Position numbers and translations under genes: made by a program. Below, piece by piece: positions 1 through 8,145 of a stretch of 37,314 bases of DNA. Below the pieces are notes generated by a model. The model ran no database searches. It was given only the letters and a program-made list of their open reading frames with translations, and was not told where the DNA came from. How positions within the stretch are numbered: position 1 is the stretch's first letter; each line of letters opens with the position of its first letter. Source of the stretch: an uncultured SAR116 cluster alpha proteobacterium (lineage in GTDB: Bacteria > Pseudomonadota > Alphaproteobacteria > Puniceispirillales > Marisalimonadaceae); NCBI GenBank assembly GCA_902593735.1, contig CACJJL010000017.1, positions 1 to 37,314 on the forward strand, read 5' to 3'.

Positions 1-158
1 ATTGTAATTTCATAGAAAAATATTTATGGTACTATTTATTAGGTATATATATTTATTTGAATGCTTGATATGTGCTTTTGATATTTAAAAACACTTAAAA
101 TAAAAAAATCAAATTACATAATTAATCATTTCAAATAATGATAAAATTTTAATGTTAA

Positions 159-677
159 ATGTCTAAATTAATATTAATACGTCATGCTAAATCCGATTGG
201 AGTGGTAACGTAAACGATCTTCAAAGGGGTTTAAACAAAAGAGGTTATAATTCTTGTAAAGTTATTTCTGAGGAACTTAAAAAAAGAATAGATAAACCAG
301 ATTTGTTTTTAATCTCTCCAGCGTTAAGGGCACAGCTAACTTACGAAAATATATTTTTAAATTGGGACAATAAAGACAATTTTTTATCGATTGAAGAAGA
401 TTTATATCATGCATCAATAGATCAGATTAAAAAAAAATTAACCTCCAAAGTGCTTGGATTTAGCACCGTGGTTGTAATAGGTCATAATCCTATTTTAAAT
501 TCATTAATGTATCAATTATCAACTAAAGGTTATAATAAGTTACCTGTTAACTTAGTGACTTGTGGTGTTGTTATTATAGAATATTCCGAAAATAATTTTA
601 AATCACCAGTTTTTAAAAACGGGGAAGTTGTCGATTATTTTTTTCCCAGAATGTTTACATCAAAATTAAAAACTTGA
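159..677 (+). CDS. sixA: SixA-type phosphohistidine phosphatase (histidine phosphatase superfamily)
   Basis: This 172-residue cytosolic protein belongs to the histidine phosphatase (phosphoglycerate mutase-like) superfamily. The N-terminal motif LILIRHAKSDW holds the RH pair, with His9 as the expected phospho-acceptor. The second catalytic histidine is His109 in VVVIGHNP. The short D..R.L..RG and SPALRAQLT segments are typical of SixA, which removes phosphate from histidine on signalling or phosphotransfer proteins. Length matches the SixA family (about 160-170). The ATG at 159 is the only sensible start, and no strong Shine-Dalgarno site precedes it. The true substrate cannot be told from sequence, and the neighbours do not suggest one. 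Confidence 0.85.
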   Translation: MSKLILIRHAKSDWSGNVNDLQRGLNKRGYNSCKVISEELKKRIDKPDLFLISPALRAQLTYENIFLNWDNKDNFLSIEEDLYHASIDQIKKKLTSKVLGFSTVVVIGHNPILNSLMYQLSTKGYNKLPVNLVTCGVVIIEYSENNFKSPVFKNGEVVDYFFPRMFTSKLKT

Positions 678-733
678 TTTGTCATAAAAATTTAATATTA
701 TTGTAATATATTTGCAACAAATTTGATAACTTC

Positions 734-1207
734 ATGATTCTTAGATTTATTTTCTCAATCTGTTTATTTATTAGTCTTAATTATGTAGTCTTAGCAGCAT
801 TACCCACTAACGACAATTTTAGTAAATTAAACAAAATTAATTTTGTTCAAAATGTAGAAGCAGCTAAAGAAAAGTTTCTATTAAAAGATTACCAAGGTGT
901 TATAAATCTACTTTCTATTAATATTAAAAGTAAAGATATACCTAACAGTTACCTTGTAGAGAGTTTAATTAATAGGGCTAATACATATTTCTTTATTAGT
1001 GATTATAAGAATGCAAAGGCTGATTATTTAAAATGCTTGAACATTGAGCTATGTCAAATAGCAGCTGTAAATTTAAATTTAGGAAAATTAGAGGTGAAGC
1101 TAGGGAATAATGAAATTGCAGCCTCCTACTTTAAAAACGCTATTTTATTATCAAAAAATAACTTTAGAGTACTTTCTGAAGCACTTAGTTTCTTTAAAAA
1201 CCCTTAA
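734..1207 (+). CDS. Secreted TPR-like protein of unknown function
   Basis: The protein has 157 residues and begins with a hydrophobic signal peptide (about residues 1-22, ending VLAA). The rest is helical, with patterns that resemble two or three tetratricopeptide repeats (for example LINRANTYFFISDYKNAKAD, then LNLGKLEVKLGNNEIAASYF). TPR proteins in the periplasm usually serve as protein-binding scaffolds. I see no enzymatic motif. It lies 56 bases after sixA and may share its transcript. Function is unknown; the repeat assignment is by pattern only. Confidence 0.6.
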   Translation: MILRFIFSICLFISLNYVVLAALPTNDNFSKLNKINFVQNVEAAKEKFLLKDYQGVINLLSINIKSKDIPNSYLVESLINRANTYFFISDYKNAKADYLKCLNIELCQIAAVNLNLGKLEVKLGNNEIAASYFKNAILLSKNNFRVLSEALSFFKNP

Positions 1208-1290
1208 TTCATAATTTTGAAAAAAAATTCTAAATAATTTGTAAGAATTAAATAAAAATATTTAATTATTATTTTCTTAGGGTTATCAGA

Positions 1291-1499
1291 CTAACTAAAT
1301 TGCCAAATATTTGCCACAGTCGTTGGCACTAAATTTAATCCTAAAGCTAGCAACGGTGAAACAAAAAATGTCATGATGGTTATAACCGTAGTTGAAAGAC
1401 AAATACCTTAATTCATCTTATAATGCCAGCAATTAAAAAGGTAAAAGCAACTACAATGGCAATTTCATTTGGGTTATATGTGATGCCCAATACTAGCAC
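1291..1499 (-). pseudogene. Decayed TauE/SafE-type permease fragment
   Basis: The 506-base stretch 1208-1713 has no intact gene. On the minus strand from about 1499 one frame reads PNEIAIVVAFTFLIAGIIR and then meets TGA at 1415-1413. The reading continues in a shifted frame from about 1407, giving STTVITIMTFFVSPLLALG and then VPTTVANIWQ, and stops at TAG (1293-1291). Joined, this resembles the first two membrane segments of TauE/SafE anion permeases, which carry an IAG..RG..GFG loop followed by a Pro-rich helix and a N.WQ end. The GFG loop is where stop and frameshift fall. The rest of the gene (normally about 250 residues) is absent. The remainder of the gap, 1500-1713, shows only a weak 7-bp inverted repeat (1562-1568 with 1582-1588). 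Family assignment is by eye. Confidence 0.5.
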
Positions 1500-1713
1500 T
1501 TTCTGATTTCAGCAAGAATTTATGATACCATGTTTGAAATGATTAACCTAATCTCAATATTAATACTCCTACAAACAATCTGAGTATTAGGAGACACTTA
1601 GTAAAATTAAGCTTTTCCTTTAAGAAAAGAAAACAATATAAGATTGCAAATAGAGTCCGTTCAGTAATATTGAGCTTAATATTTTTGTAATCAATAACTG
1701 TATACTTAATTTT

Positions 1714-2286
1714 ATGGTAGTTAATTTAACATATGAATTACAAAAAGATGATCTAATTACATGGATACCATTAAAAGATATTTATTTTAGCAAATTTCAT
1801 TATTCTCAAAATTTTGGAAAATTAGGGTTATGTGGTTGTCCTGGTACCCTATTAGACTCTAATAACCAAAAGATTAGAATTGAGAACACACTAAAAATTT
1901 TAAAAAATCATCACATTGATATTATTGTATCACTTTTAGAAATATCAGAATTAAAATCACTTGGATGTGATAATTTAATAAAGGAAATTAAATTAAATAA
2001 TTTCGTTTGGTTTCATTTTCCAATCATTGACTTTAATATACCTACCAAAAATTCACTATTGAAGTTAAATTTACTTCTCTCAGATTTAGAAAGATTTTTA
2101 AAAGAAGAAAAAAATATTATAATACATTGCAAGGCAGGATTAGGTAGAACCGGTACAATCGCATCATTATTATTGGCTAAATTAGGAATATCCACAAAAG
2201 ATGCTGTTCAATATATAAGAAAATATCGACCAGGATCAATTGATACAGATGAACAAAAAAACTTTGTTTTAAATTGGAAAAATTAA
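1714..2286 (+). CDS. Dual-specificity protein phosphatase (CDKN3-like, CX5R signature)
   Basis: This 190-residue protein carries the cysteine phosphatase signature HCKAGLGRTG, with nucleophile Cys139 and phosphate-binding Arg145. An upstream Asp (DFNIP, near residue 106) could act as general acid. The overall pattern resembles small dual-specificity or CDKN3-like phosphatases found in bacteria. It lacks a signal peptide and is probably cytosolic. It stands alone, about 200 bases ahead of phnC on the same strand, and an AT-rich spacer without obvious gene content separates them. Its substrate could be a phosphoprotein or a small phosphorylated molecule; nothing in the sequence decides. Confidence 0.8.
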   Translation: MVVNLTYELQKDDLITWIPLKDIYFSKFHYSQNFGKLGLCGCPGTLLDSNNQKIRIENTLKILKNHHIDIIVSLLEISELKSLGCDNLIKEIKLNNFVWFHFPIIDFNIPTKNSLLKLNLLLSDLERFLKEEKNIIIHCKAGLGRTGTIASLLLAKLGISTKDAVQYIRKYRPGSIDTDEQKNFVLNWKN

Positions 2287-2482
2287 CAAGGTGATTCTCT
2301 AATTTTCAAAAACAAATTTTTTTTTAATTATTTATTTAAAATTAGAATTTGAAATAATTTTTTTAATTTCCATTAACCTATTGAAATTAATAAATAAAAT
2401 TTTGTTTAATAATTTAGAAATAAAAATTAAACAAAACTGAAATATTTATAGATCAAAAAGCAAAGAATCATGGAGATTGTTT

Positions 2483-3286
2483 ATGCTTAAAATAAATAAT
2501 ATTTCAAAATATTTTGATCAAGTTAAAGCCGTTAATAATGTTTCAATAAATGTTGAAAATTCCTCAATGATTGGAATTATTGGAAGATCAGGTGCAGGTA
2601 AATCTACATTATTAAGAACAATAAATAGACTAACTGATGCCACCTCAGGTGAAATTCTTTTCCAAAATCAAAATATATTAGATTTTAAGAAAAAGGATAA
2701 ACTCGAATGGCAAAAAAATTGTGCCATGATATTTCAACAGTTTAATCTTGTTCCAAGGTTGGATGTGCTAACAAACGTGATGCTAGGCAAGTTAAATGAA
2801 ATGTCTACTGTGCGTGCTAGTTTAAAACTTTTTACATCAGAAGAAAGACATGCAGCACTAAACTTATTAAATAAATTTGGTATGATGCAAACAGCTCTAC
2901 AAAGAGCTGAAACTCTCTCTGGTGGTCAGCAACAGAGAGTTGCAATATGTAGAGCTATGATGCAAGACCCTAAACTAATCCTTGCAGATGAACCTATAGC
3001 ATCATTGGATCCTCTAAATGCCAGACTTGTTATGGAATCGCTTAGAAAAATTCACGATGAACAAAATATCACAGTGATTTGTAACCTACATACTCTTGAT
3101 ACTGCAAAGCAGTATTGTGATCGTATTATTGGTATGCAGAACGGAGAAATAGTCTTTGATGATTTGCCATCAAAACTAACAAATCAGAAGGCCAGAGAAA
3201 TTTATGGTGCTGAAGCCGACGAAGCTTTTGAAGGCACTATGACATCAGTTTCATTGGAGAGTGCAGATATTAAGAAGACTGCATAA
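2483..3286 (+). CDS. phnC: Phosphonate ABC transporter ATP-binding protein PhnC
   Basis: This is the cytoplasmic ATPase that powers phosphonate import with PhnD and PhnE. Walker A is GRSGAGKST, the ABC signature is LSGGQQQRVAICRA, and Walker B is LILADEPIASLD, followed by the switch histidine in NLHTLD. I place the start at ATG 2483 because GGAG (2472-2475) lies at normal spacing upstream; a TTG at 2477 would add two residues but lies too close to that site. Length (267 residues) fits PhnC. It opens the uptake operon phnC-phnD-phnE-phnE, and phnD follows after 47 bases. No Pho box was recognisable in the 196 bases upstream. Confidence 0.93.
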   Translation: MLKINNISKYFDQVKAVNNVSINVENSSMIGIIGRSGAGKSTLLRTINRLTDATSGEILFQNQNILDFKKKDKLEWQKNCAMIFQQFNLVPRLDVLTNVMLGKLNEMSTVRASLKLFTSEERHAALNLLNKFGMMQTALQRAETLSGGQQQRVAICRAMMQDPKLILADEPIASLDPLNARLVMESLRKIHDEQNITVICNLHTLDTAKQYCDRIIGMQNGEIVFDDLPSKLTNQKAREIYGAEADEAFEGTMTSVSLESADIKKTA

Positions 3287-3333
3287 ACTTATGAAAAATA
3301 GAGGACTAAACTTTAATCAATGGAGAAATATAA

Positions 3334-4293
3334 ATGTTAAAAAAATTATATAGTTTTTTAGCTGTACTGACCGCTTTCTTAATGGTTTCTGCAGCTAATG
3401 CAGACAAAAAATATGATGGACCCAAAATGGATCTTAGTAAGTTTCAGCCTGAATTCAGAATTGGATTTCTTGGAGATGAAGCATCCCAGGATATCATTGC
3501 ACGAAATGGATGCCTAAAAGATTATGTTGAAAAAGCATATAATGTCCCAGCTAAAATGTTTACCTTTAAGGATTATGCTGGAACCATGGAATCAATGCTT
3601 GGTGGTAACCTTGATTACACTTGGTTTGGTTCTTCTGGTTATGCTGGAGTTTATCTACAAGACCCTAATGCGGTTGTACCTATATTAACTAGAATGCAAC
3701 CTACTGGTGACACTGGTTATTATTCTGTAATGGTAGCGAGAAAAGATTCTGGTATAAAATCCCTAGATGACCTTAAAGGAAAAAAATTAGGTTTTGCTGA
3801 TCCTAATTCTACTTCTGGATATCTAATTCCATCTATTGAATTACCAGAATTATATAACGTTAATATTGATACTTACTTCTCAAAGACACAATTTTCTGGT
3901 GGTCATGAAAACAACGTATTAGCTGTGCTAAATGGTGACGTTGATGCAGGTGTTACATGGGTATCTGGTGTTGGTAAATGGGAAGAAGGATACTCATCTG
4001 GTAATTTAAGAAAAATGGTTGATAAAGGTATCTTAAATATGGATGACCTTGTTCAGGTTTGGTCATCAAAGTTAATTCCTAATGGCCCAATTGTAATGCC
4101 AAAGAAATTACCACAAGAAGCTAGAGACGTTATGGTTGGAATGAAGCAATGGATACACAAAAATGATCCAAAATGCAGTGAAGATGTTGCAAATGGTATT
4201 GTAAAAGCTTGGGTTCCAGTTGATCATAGTTTCTACGAAGTGATCGTAAAAGCTAGAAAAGCAAAATTAGAAGCCAAGAAGAAAAAAGGCTAA
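3334..4293 (+). CDS. phnD: Phosphonate/phosphite-binding periplasmic protein PhnD
   Basis: This 319-residue periplasmic substrate-binding protein belongs to the PhnD/SsuA/transferrin-like family. A signal peptide (about residues 1-23, ending SAANA) precedes the mature domain. The segment FTFKDYAGTMESMLGGNLDY and the later GFADPNSTSGYL (a ligand-loop pattern typical of PhnD/PtxB proteins) support the assignment. It follows phnC in the same operon and is followed by a 13-bp hairpin before phnE. Substrate range (methylphosphonate, 2-aminoethylphosphonate, phosphite) cannot be read directly. Linkage to a full C-P lyase set favours organophosphonates. Confidence 0.92.
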   Translation: MLKKLYSFLAVLTAFLMVSAANADKKYDGPKMDLSKFQPEFRIGFLGDEASQDIIARNGCLKDYVEKAYNVPAKMFTFKDYAGTMESMLGGNLDYTWFGSSGYAGVYLQDPNAVVPILTRMQPTGDTGYYSVMVARKDSGIKSLDDLKGKKLGFADPNSTSGYLIPSIELPELYNVNIDTYFSKTQFSGGHENNVLAVLNGDVDAGVTWVSGVGKWEEGYSSGNLRKMVDKGILNMDDLVQVWSSKLIPNGPIVMPKKLPQEARDVMVGMKQWIHKNDPKCSEDVANGIVKAWVPVDHSFYEVIVKARKAKLEAKKKKG

Positions 4294-4302
4294 TTAACTT
4301 TC

Positions 4303-4335
4303 ATGCAAAAGACAGTGTTTAGCTGTCTTTTGCAT
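4303..4335 (+). terminator. Intergenic hairpin between phnD and phnE (attenuator or RNA stabiliser)
   Basis: A perfect 13-bp inverted repeat (4303-4315 pairs with 4323-4335) encloses a 7-base loop. The sequence after it is ACTTTATTAAC, without the unbroken T run of a strong intrinsic terminator. The hairpin starts 10 bases past the phnD stop codon. Such structures after binding-protein genes often protect the upstream mRNA or cause partial termination, so that the binding protein is made in excess of the permease. A similar hairpin follows urtA in this window. Confidence 0.7.
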
Positions 4336-4379
4336 ACTTTATTAACTCAATCAATAATAATATTATAGTTGGAAATATA

Positions 4380-5234
4380 ATGTATTCAGACAATATTTTA
4401 GGTTTTGAGACAATTGAGAAAAACCTAAAAGCCATGGCTTTTAAAAGACTAATTTATTCTTTCATAAGCATTCTAGCTATTTTATTTCTTCTTTCCAGTG
4501 GACTTACAATAGCAGAAGAAAATAATGCTGGAAGCTTTCAAAGGGGATTGAGTAAATTTTTTGACTACCCTGTTGATCTCTTCAAAGAAGCATTTGAGTC
4601 TGGTTGGAGATGGTATGCATATGTATTCAAATATCTTCCAGATTTAATATCAACAATAAACATGGCTTTTTTTTCAACACTATTCGGGGCAATTTTTGCT
4701 CTTCTCTTGAGCCTGTTTGCAAGTAAAAATTTAATTAAAAACCAATATATAGTTACTTTATCTAGAAGAACCATGGATATTCTGAGATCATTCCCTGAGT
4801 TGGTTATTGCTATGATATTTTTGTATCTGATGGGAAAATCAGAATTACCTGCAGTTATTGCAATAGTAATTCATACTGCTGGAGCTCTAGGAAAATTATT
4901 CTCTGAAGCTATTGAAAATGCTGATAACAAACCAATTGAAGGATTACAATCTTGTGGAGCAAGTTGGTGGCAACGAGTTAGATTTGCAGTTATTCCTCAA
5001 GTAGTACCTTTATTTATCTCATACACCCTTCTGAGGTTAGAAATTAATGTAAGAGCGTCAACCATCCTTGGTTTTGTAGGTGCTGGAGGTATTGGAGAAG
5101 CATTGTCTGCTGTAATTCAGTTTAGATATGGAGACGAAATTATAGCTATTATGTTTTTATTAGTTATAACTATAATTTCCTTAGATTATTTCTCCAGATT
5201 TCTTAGGGGTAGATTAATTGGAGACAATAAGTAA
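4380..5234 (+). CDS. phnE: Phosphonate ABC transporter permease PhnE (first copy)
   Basis: This 284-residue inner-membrane permease belongs to the PhnE branch of binding-protein-dependent transport permeases. Membrane segments start near residue 24 (IYSFISILAILFLLSS) and continue through to DYFSRFLRG at the end. The coupling-loop region EAIENADNKPIEGLQSCGAS, followed by RFAVIPQVVP and VGAGGIGEAL, is characteristic of PhnE and contacts PhnC. The ATG at 4380 has only a weak ribosome site; ATG at 4434 is an alternative. It abuts the second phnE (stop and start share base 5234), so the two probably form a heterodimeric pore. Confidence 0.9.
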   Translation: MYSDNILGFETIEKNLKAMAFKRLIYSFISILAILFLLSSGLTIAEENNAGSFQRGLSKFFDYPVDLFKEAFESGWRWYAYVFKYLPDLISTINMAFFSTLFGAIFALLLSLFASKNLIKNQYIVTLSRRTMDILRSFPELVIAMIFLYLMGKSELPAVIAIVIHTAGALGKLFSEAIENADNKPIEGLQSCGASWWQRVRFAVIPQVVPLFISYTLLRLEINVRASTILGFVGAGGIGEALSAVIQFRYGDEIIAIMFLLVITIISLDYFSRFLRGRLIGDNK

Positions 5235-6592
5235 TGGAGCAAGTATTAAATCAAAATGTTATTGATGCAGTTGATCTAAAACATAAAAAACATATTAGAA
5301 TTCTTATTATAACTGGATTTGTGTTTCTGGTTTATTTAATTGGGTCAATATTACACTTTGATCTACCTAACTTAGCTAAAAAGTGGAATAAAGATCGAGC
5401 GTCTATGTTTATGTTAGATATTTACGCTCACAAAGACCATATAAAAATGAATTGGAAAGATCCTCAGAAAATTGACTTAAGATTTGAGGGTGGTCACAGG
5501 CATGTTTATAAAGATGATCCCACTTGGCTTATTAGAAATAAAAATAATCAATCTACAATTGTTAACTTTGATAATGGTGGTCAGTTTGTTTTCTTTCCTA
5601 ATAGAGTGGAAATGAGAAATTTTCCTAATATCAATGAACCATTCATTTTTAAGCTTAATAAAAATGGTAAACCTTATGTTGATGGGTATGTTGGAAAGGA
5701 AAGTATGTTGCCAAGTTGGATGCGTGCAACAGAAAACAAGGTTGAAGTGAGACCTTCTTTATATGAAAGGCTTCAGGTATATGGATCAAAAGTCGAAGTT
5801 CATAGATACGAGTTAGGATGGAAATATTTTTGGTTTGATTTCGATAGCCCTCTTGTCGGAAAGGGATTTTTTGACGCCATATCACTTATGTTTAATGAAG
5901 ACAGAGTGGATCCAAAAATTTCAAATTTTAATCTTGTTGTAAATGAATTTTTAGAAAATGAAATTTGGCACCACAACACCGTTTTATTCGCCATGGTTGA
6001 AACATTATTAATGGCCATTCTTGGAACATTAATTGCCTCAATGGTTGGTCTTCCACTAGCTTTTCTTGCTGCTTACAATGTTACTCCACTTTCCTCAATA
6101 AGGTTTTTTCTGAGAAGACTCTTCGACATGCTTCGCGGAATAGATATGTTAATTTGGAGTTTAATATTCCTTAGAGCTTTTGGTCCTGGACTTTTTACGG
6201 GAATTTTTGCAATCGCATTTACAGACACAGGTACTCTTGGTAAATTAATGTCTGAAGCTATAGAAAATACTGATAAAAAAGATAAAGAAGGTATCCAGTC
6301 AACTGGTGCAAATAAAGTTCTTCAACATAGATTTGGTATCATCCCACAAATACTACCAATTTTCATTTCACAAAGTTTATATTACTTAGAGTCCAACACA
6401 AGAGCTGCCGTAATTATTGGGGCAATGGGTGCTGGAGGTATAGGCTTACATTTCCTTGGGGCATTAATGACTGGAAATGATTTTGAAAACGTTGCTTACA
6501 TGGCAATTTTAGTTTTAGTTGCTGTAATGTGCATTGATACTATGTCAGCCAAACTAAGAAGATTATTAATTGGTATAGAGGATAAAAAATAA
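5234..6592 (+). CDS. phnE: Phosphonate ABC transporter permease PhnE (second copy, with large N-terminal insert)
   Basis: The C-terminal half (about residues 245-452) is a PhnE-type permease: EAIENTDKKDKEGIQSTGAN is the coupling loop, followed by FGIIPQILP and MGAGGIGLHF. Unlike the usual 260-290-residue PhnE, this one has 452 residues. A first membrane helix (about 22-44) is followed by roughly 180 residues rich in charged and aromatic residues with no membrane segment, predicted to lie in the periplasm. That domain has no motif I recognise. It could contact PhnD or the envelope. It overlaps the first phnE by one base and is translationally coupled to it. Confidence 0.88.
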   Translation: MEQVLNQNVIDAVDLKHKKHIRILIITGFVFLVYLIGSILHFDLPNLAKKWNKDRASMFMLDIYAHKDHIKMNWKDPQKIDLRFEGGHRHVYKDDPTWLIRNKNNQSTIVNFDNGGQFVFFPNRVEMRNFPNINEPFIFKLNKNGKPYVDGYVGKESMLPSWMRATENKVEVRPSLYERLQVYGSKVEVHRYELGWKYFWFDFDSPLVGKGFFDAISLMFNEDRVDPKISNFNLVVNEFLENEIWHHNTVLFAMVETLLMAILGTLIASMVGLPLAFLAAYNVTPLSSIRFFLRRLFDMLRGIDMLIWSLIFLRAFGPGLFTGIFAIAFTDTGTLGKLMSEAIENTDKKDKEGIQSTGANKVLQHRFGIIPQILPIFISQSLYYLESNTRAAVIIGAMGAGGIGLHFLGALMTGNDFENVAYMAILVLVAVMCIDTMSAKLRRLLIGIEDKK

Positions 6593-6602
6593 AGGAGTTA
6601 CT

Positions 6603-7067
6603 ATGAATAGATATATTTTAATAATAGTTTTTTTAATTTACCCAGTACTTGTTCAAGCTCAAAGCAAAGATACAAAAAATATAAGCAATGAGGTGTCTTC
6701 TCAGGAAGCTGGAACATTAATTAATACAGAAGAAATTTTTCAAAAACTTATAGATAAGTGTGATAATGTTAACCTTCTTATGTTAAGAGCCAGAATAAGA
6801 TTAGAGTTACCTAGAATAGATAAATCTGACGCTGATACAGTCGAAAAAATGCTGTTTGAAGGTTTTGAAATGTGTGCACAAAAAAAACCTGAGGAAGCTA
6901 AAGTAAAATTAACAGAAGCATATGAAATCGCAAAAAAAGCTGCCTCTGAAAAATTTGGCCAAAGTGGTACAGGTGGATTAGAAACTGTTAAAAAAGATAT
7001 CGAACCTCTAAAAGATATAAACTCTTCTAATGGTACAAAAGATAAGCCATGGTGGAAATTCTGGTAA
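6603..7067 (+). CDS. Small exported protein of unknown function in the phosphonate operon
   Basis: I do not recognise this 154-residue protein. It has a signal peptide (about residues 1-20, ending VQAQ) and a helical charged middle region with a Cys pair (one in DKCDNVN, one in FEMCAQK). The C-terminal tail is low-complexity and ends in the aromatic cluster KPWWKFW. It starts 10 bases after the second phnE with a good AGGAG site (6593-6597), so it is almost certainly co-translated with the transporter. A periplasmic accessory role in uptake is a guess from position only. Confidence 0.65.
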   Translation: MNRYILIIVFLIYPVLVQAQSKDTKNISNEVSSQEAGTLINTEEIFQKLIDKCDNVNLLMLRARIRLELPRIDKSDADTVEKMLFEGFEMCAQKKPEEAKVKLTEAYEIAKKAASEKFGQSGTGGLETVKKDIEPLKDINSSNGTKDKPWWKFW

Positions 7068-7148
7068 TTGAAATTTAACTTTTTATTAAAAAATTTGTTA
7101 AAAAAATGAAAAATTATTTCGTAATGATCTTCTAAAAAAGGGGATAGT

Positions 7149-8069
7149 ATGAAATTAAAACCATTTGATAAATGTGGAAAATTTTACAAAGGCAATTTGC
7201 ATGGACATAGCGATTACTCTGACGGACTGCTTAAACCAAAAAATGTGATTGAGTTTTACAAATCATATAGCTATGATTTTACATGTCTTTCTGATCATTT
7301 ATGGCATGACAAGAGATTTGCTGCAGAAAGTGTAAATGATGTTTCTGATTTTAATTTTAAAGATTTCATTACAATTCCAAGCGCTGAAATTCATGTAAAA
7401 GGAAAAAAGTACGACAGAGCTGGCTTGTGGCACCTTGTTGCTAACGGTTTGCCTTTAGATTTCAAAATTGCATCTGATAATGAAACAGTAGATGAACTAC
7501 TTAATAGAATCATAGAGACTGGAGCATTTGTAACAATAGCTCATCCAGAGTGGTATTCATTATCGTCTGATGAGGCCATTAAAGTAAGTAATGCTCACGC
7601 AGTTGAAATCTATAATCACGCCGCAACAATTAGCTCAAATAGAGGTAGTGGAATAGCTACAGCTGACTTCCTACTAAATAATAATAAAAAAATTTTACTA
7701 ACTGCATCTGACGATTCGCATTTTCATAAAGAAGATGCTTTAGGAGGTTGGGTATTCGTAAAATGCAGAAACCTGTCTATACAAGATATTTTATATTCCC
7801 TTAAAAAGGGCAATTATTACTCTTCTACAGGGATAGCAATACATAATGTAGAACTTGATGATAATGAACTCTTAATACAATGTAGTCCAGCTTCACACAT
7901 AATTATTTCAGGCTCTTCTAATACCTCCCTTTCCAAAAATGGTTACAACATTACAAGTGCCAAATTTGATTTAAATAAGCTTGATACAAATTTTTTTAGA
8001 GTAACAGTATTAAACGAGTATGGTAAATATGCCTGGTCTAATCCTTACTGGTTAGATGAAATTTTTTAA
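7149..8069 (+). CDS. PHP-domain metal-dependent phosphoesterase (candidate PhnP substitute)
   Basis: The 306-residue protein opens with GNLHGHSDYSDG (His18, His20, Asp22), the first metal-binding motif of the PHP superfamily. FTCLSDH, then TIPSAEIHV, TIAHPEW and TASDDSHFH supply the further His/Asp ligands in order. The pattern resembles CehA/McbA-type PHP proteins. PHP enzymes hydrolyse phosphoesters using two or three metals. A PHP enzyme (PhnPP) is known to open the ribose cyclic phosphate made by C-P lyase in bacteria lacking PhnP. No phnP lies in this window, so this gene may do that step; this is inference. Ribosome site AGGGGA at 7138-7143. Confidence 0.75.
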   Translation: MKLKPFDKCGKFYKGNLHGHSDYSDGLLKPKNVIEFYKSYSYDFTCLSDHLWHDKRFAAESVNDVSDFNFKDFITIPSAEIHVKGKKYDRAGLWHLVANGLPLDFKIASDNETVDELLNRIIETGAFVTIAHPEWYSLSSDEAIKVSNAHAVEIYNHAATISSNRGSGIATADFLLNNNKKILLTASDDSHFHKEDALGGWVFVKCRNLSIQDILYSLKKGNYYSSTGIAIHNVELDDNELLIQCSPASHIIISGSSNTSLSKNGYNITSAKFDLNKLDTNFFRVTVLNEYGKYAWSNPYWLDEIF

Positions 8070-8084
8070 AGATAGGAGTAACGA

Positions 8085-8141
8085 TTGAAGATACTAGAGT
8101 TAACATATCTCAATGTTTTTATTTTTTTAGCACGTTTTTAG
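8085..8141 (+). other. Candidate 18-codon leader ORF upstream of the hexapeptide transferase
   Basis: A strong ribosome site (AGGAG at 8074-8078) lies 6 bases before a TTG at 8085. The frame encodes 18 residues (KILELTYLNV then FIFLARF) and stops at 8141, only four bases before the ATG of the next gene, which has no Shine-Dalgarno site of its own. This would allow translational coupling by a terminating ribosome. The peptide itself has no recognised family, and it could equally be chance. Confidence 0.3.
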
Positions 8142-8145
8142 TCAC

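Noticed and set aside
1-158. Partial gene at the left edge
   Set aside because: All frames are closed by stops and only AT-rich sequence is visible.
2287-2482. Search for a Pho box ahead of phnC
   Set aside because: No repeat resembling CTGTCAT or a related direct repeat was seen; the sequence is plain AT-rich.
5655-6018. Open frames on the minus strand within phnE
   Set aside because: They are antisense to a well-supported gene and show no protein-like features.
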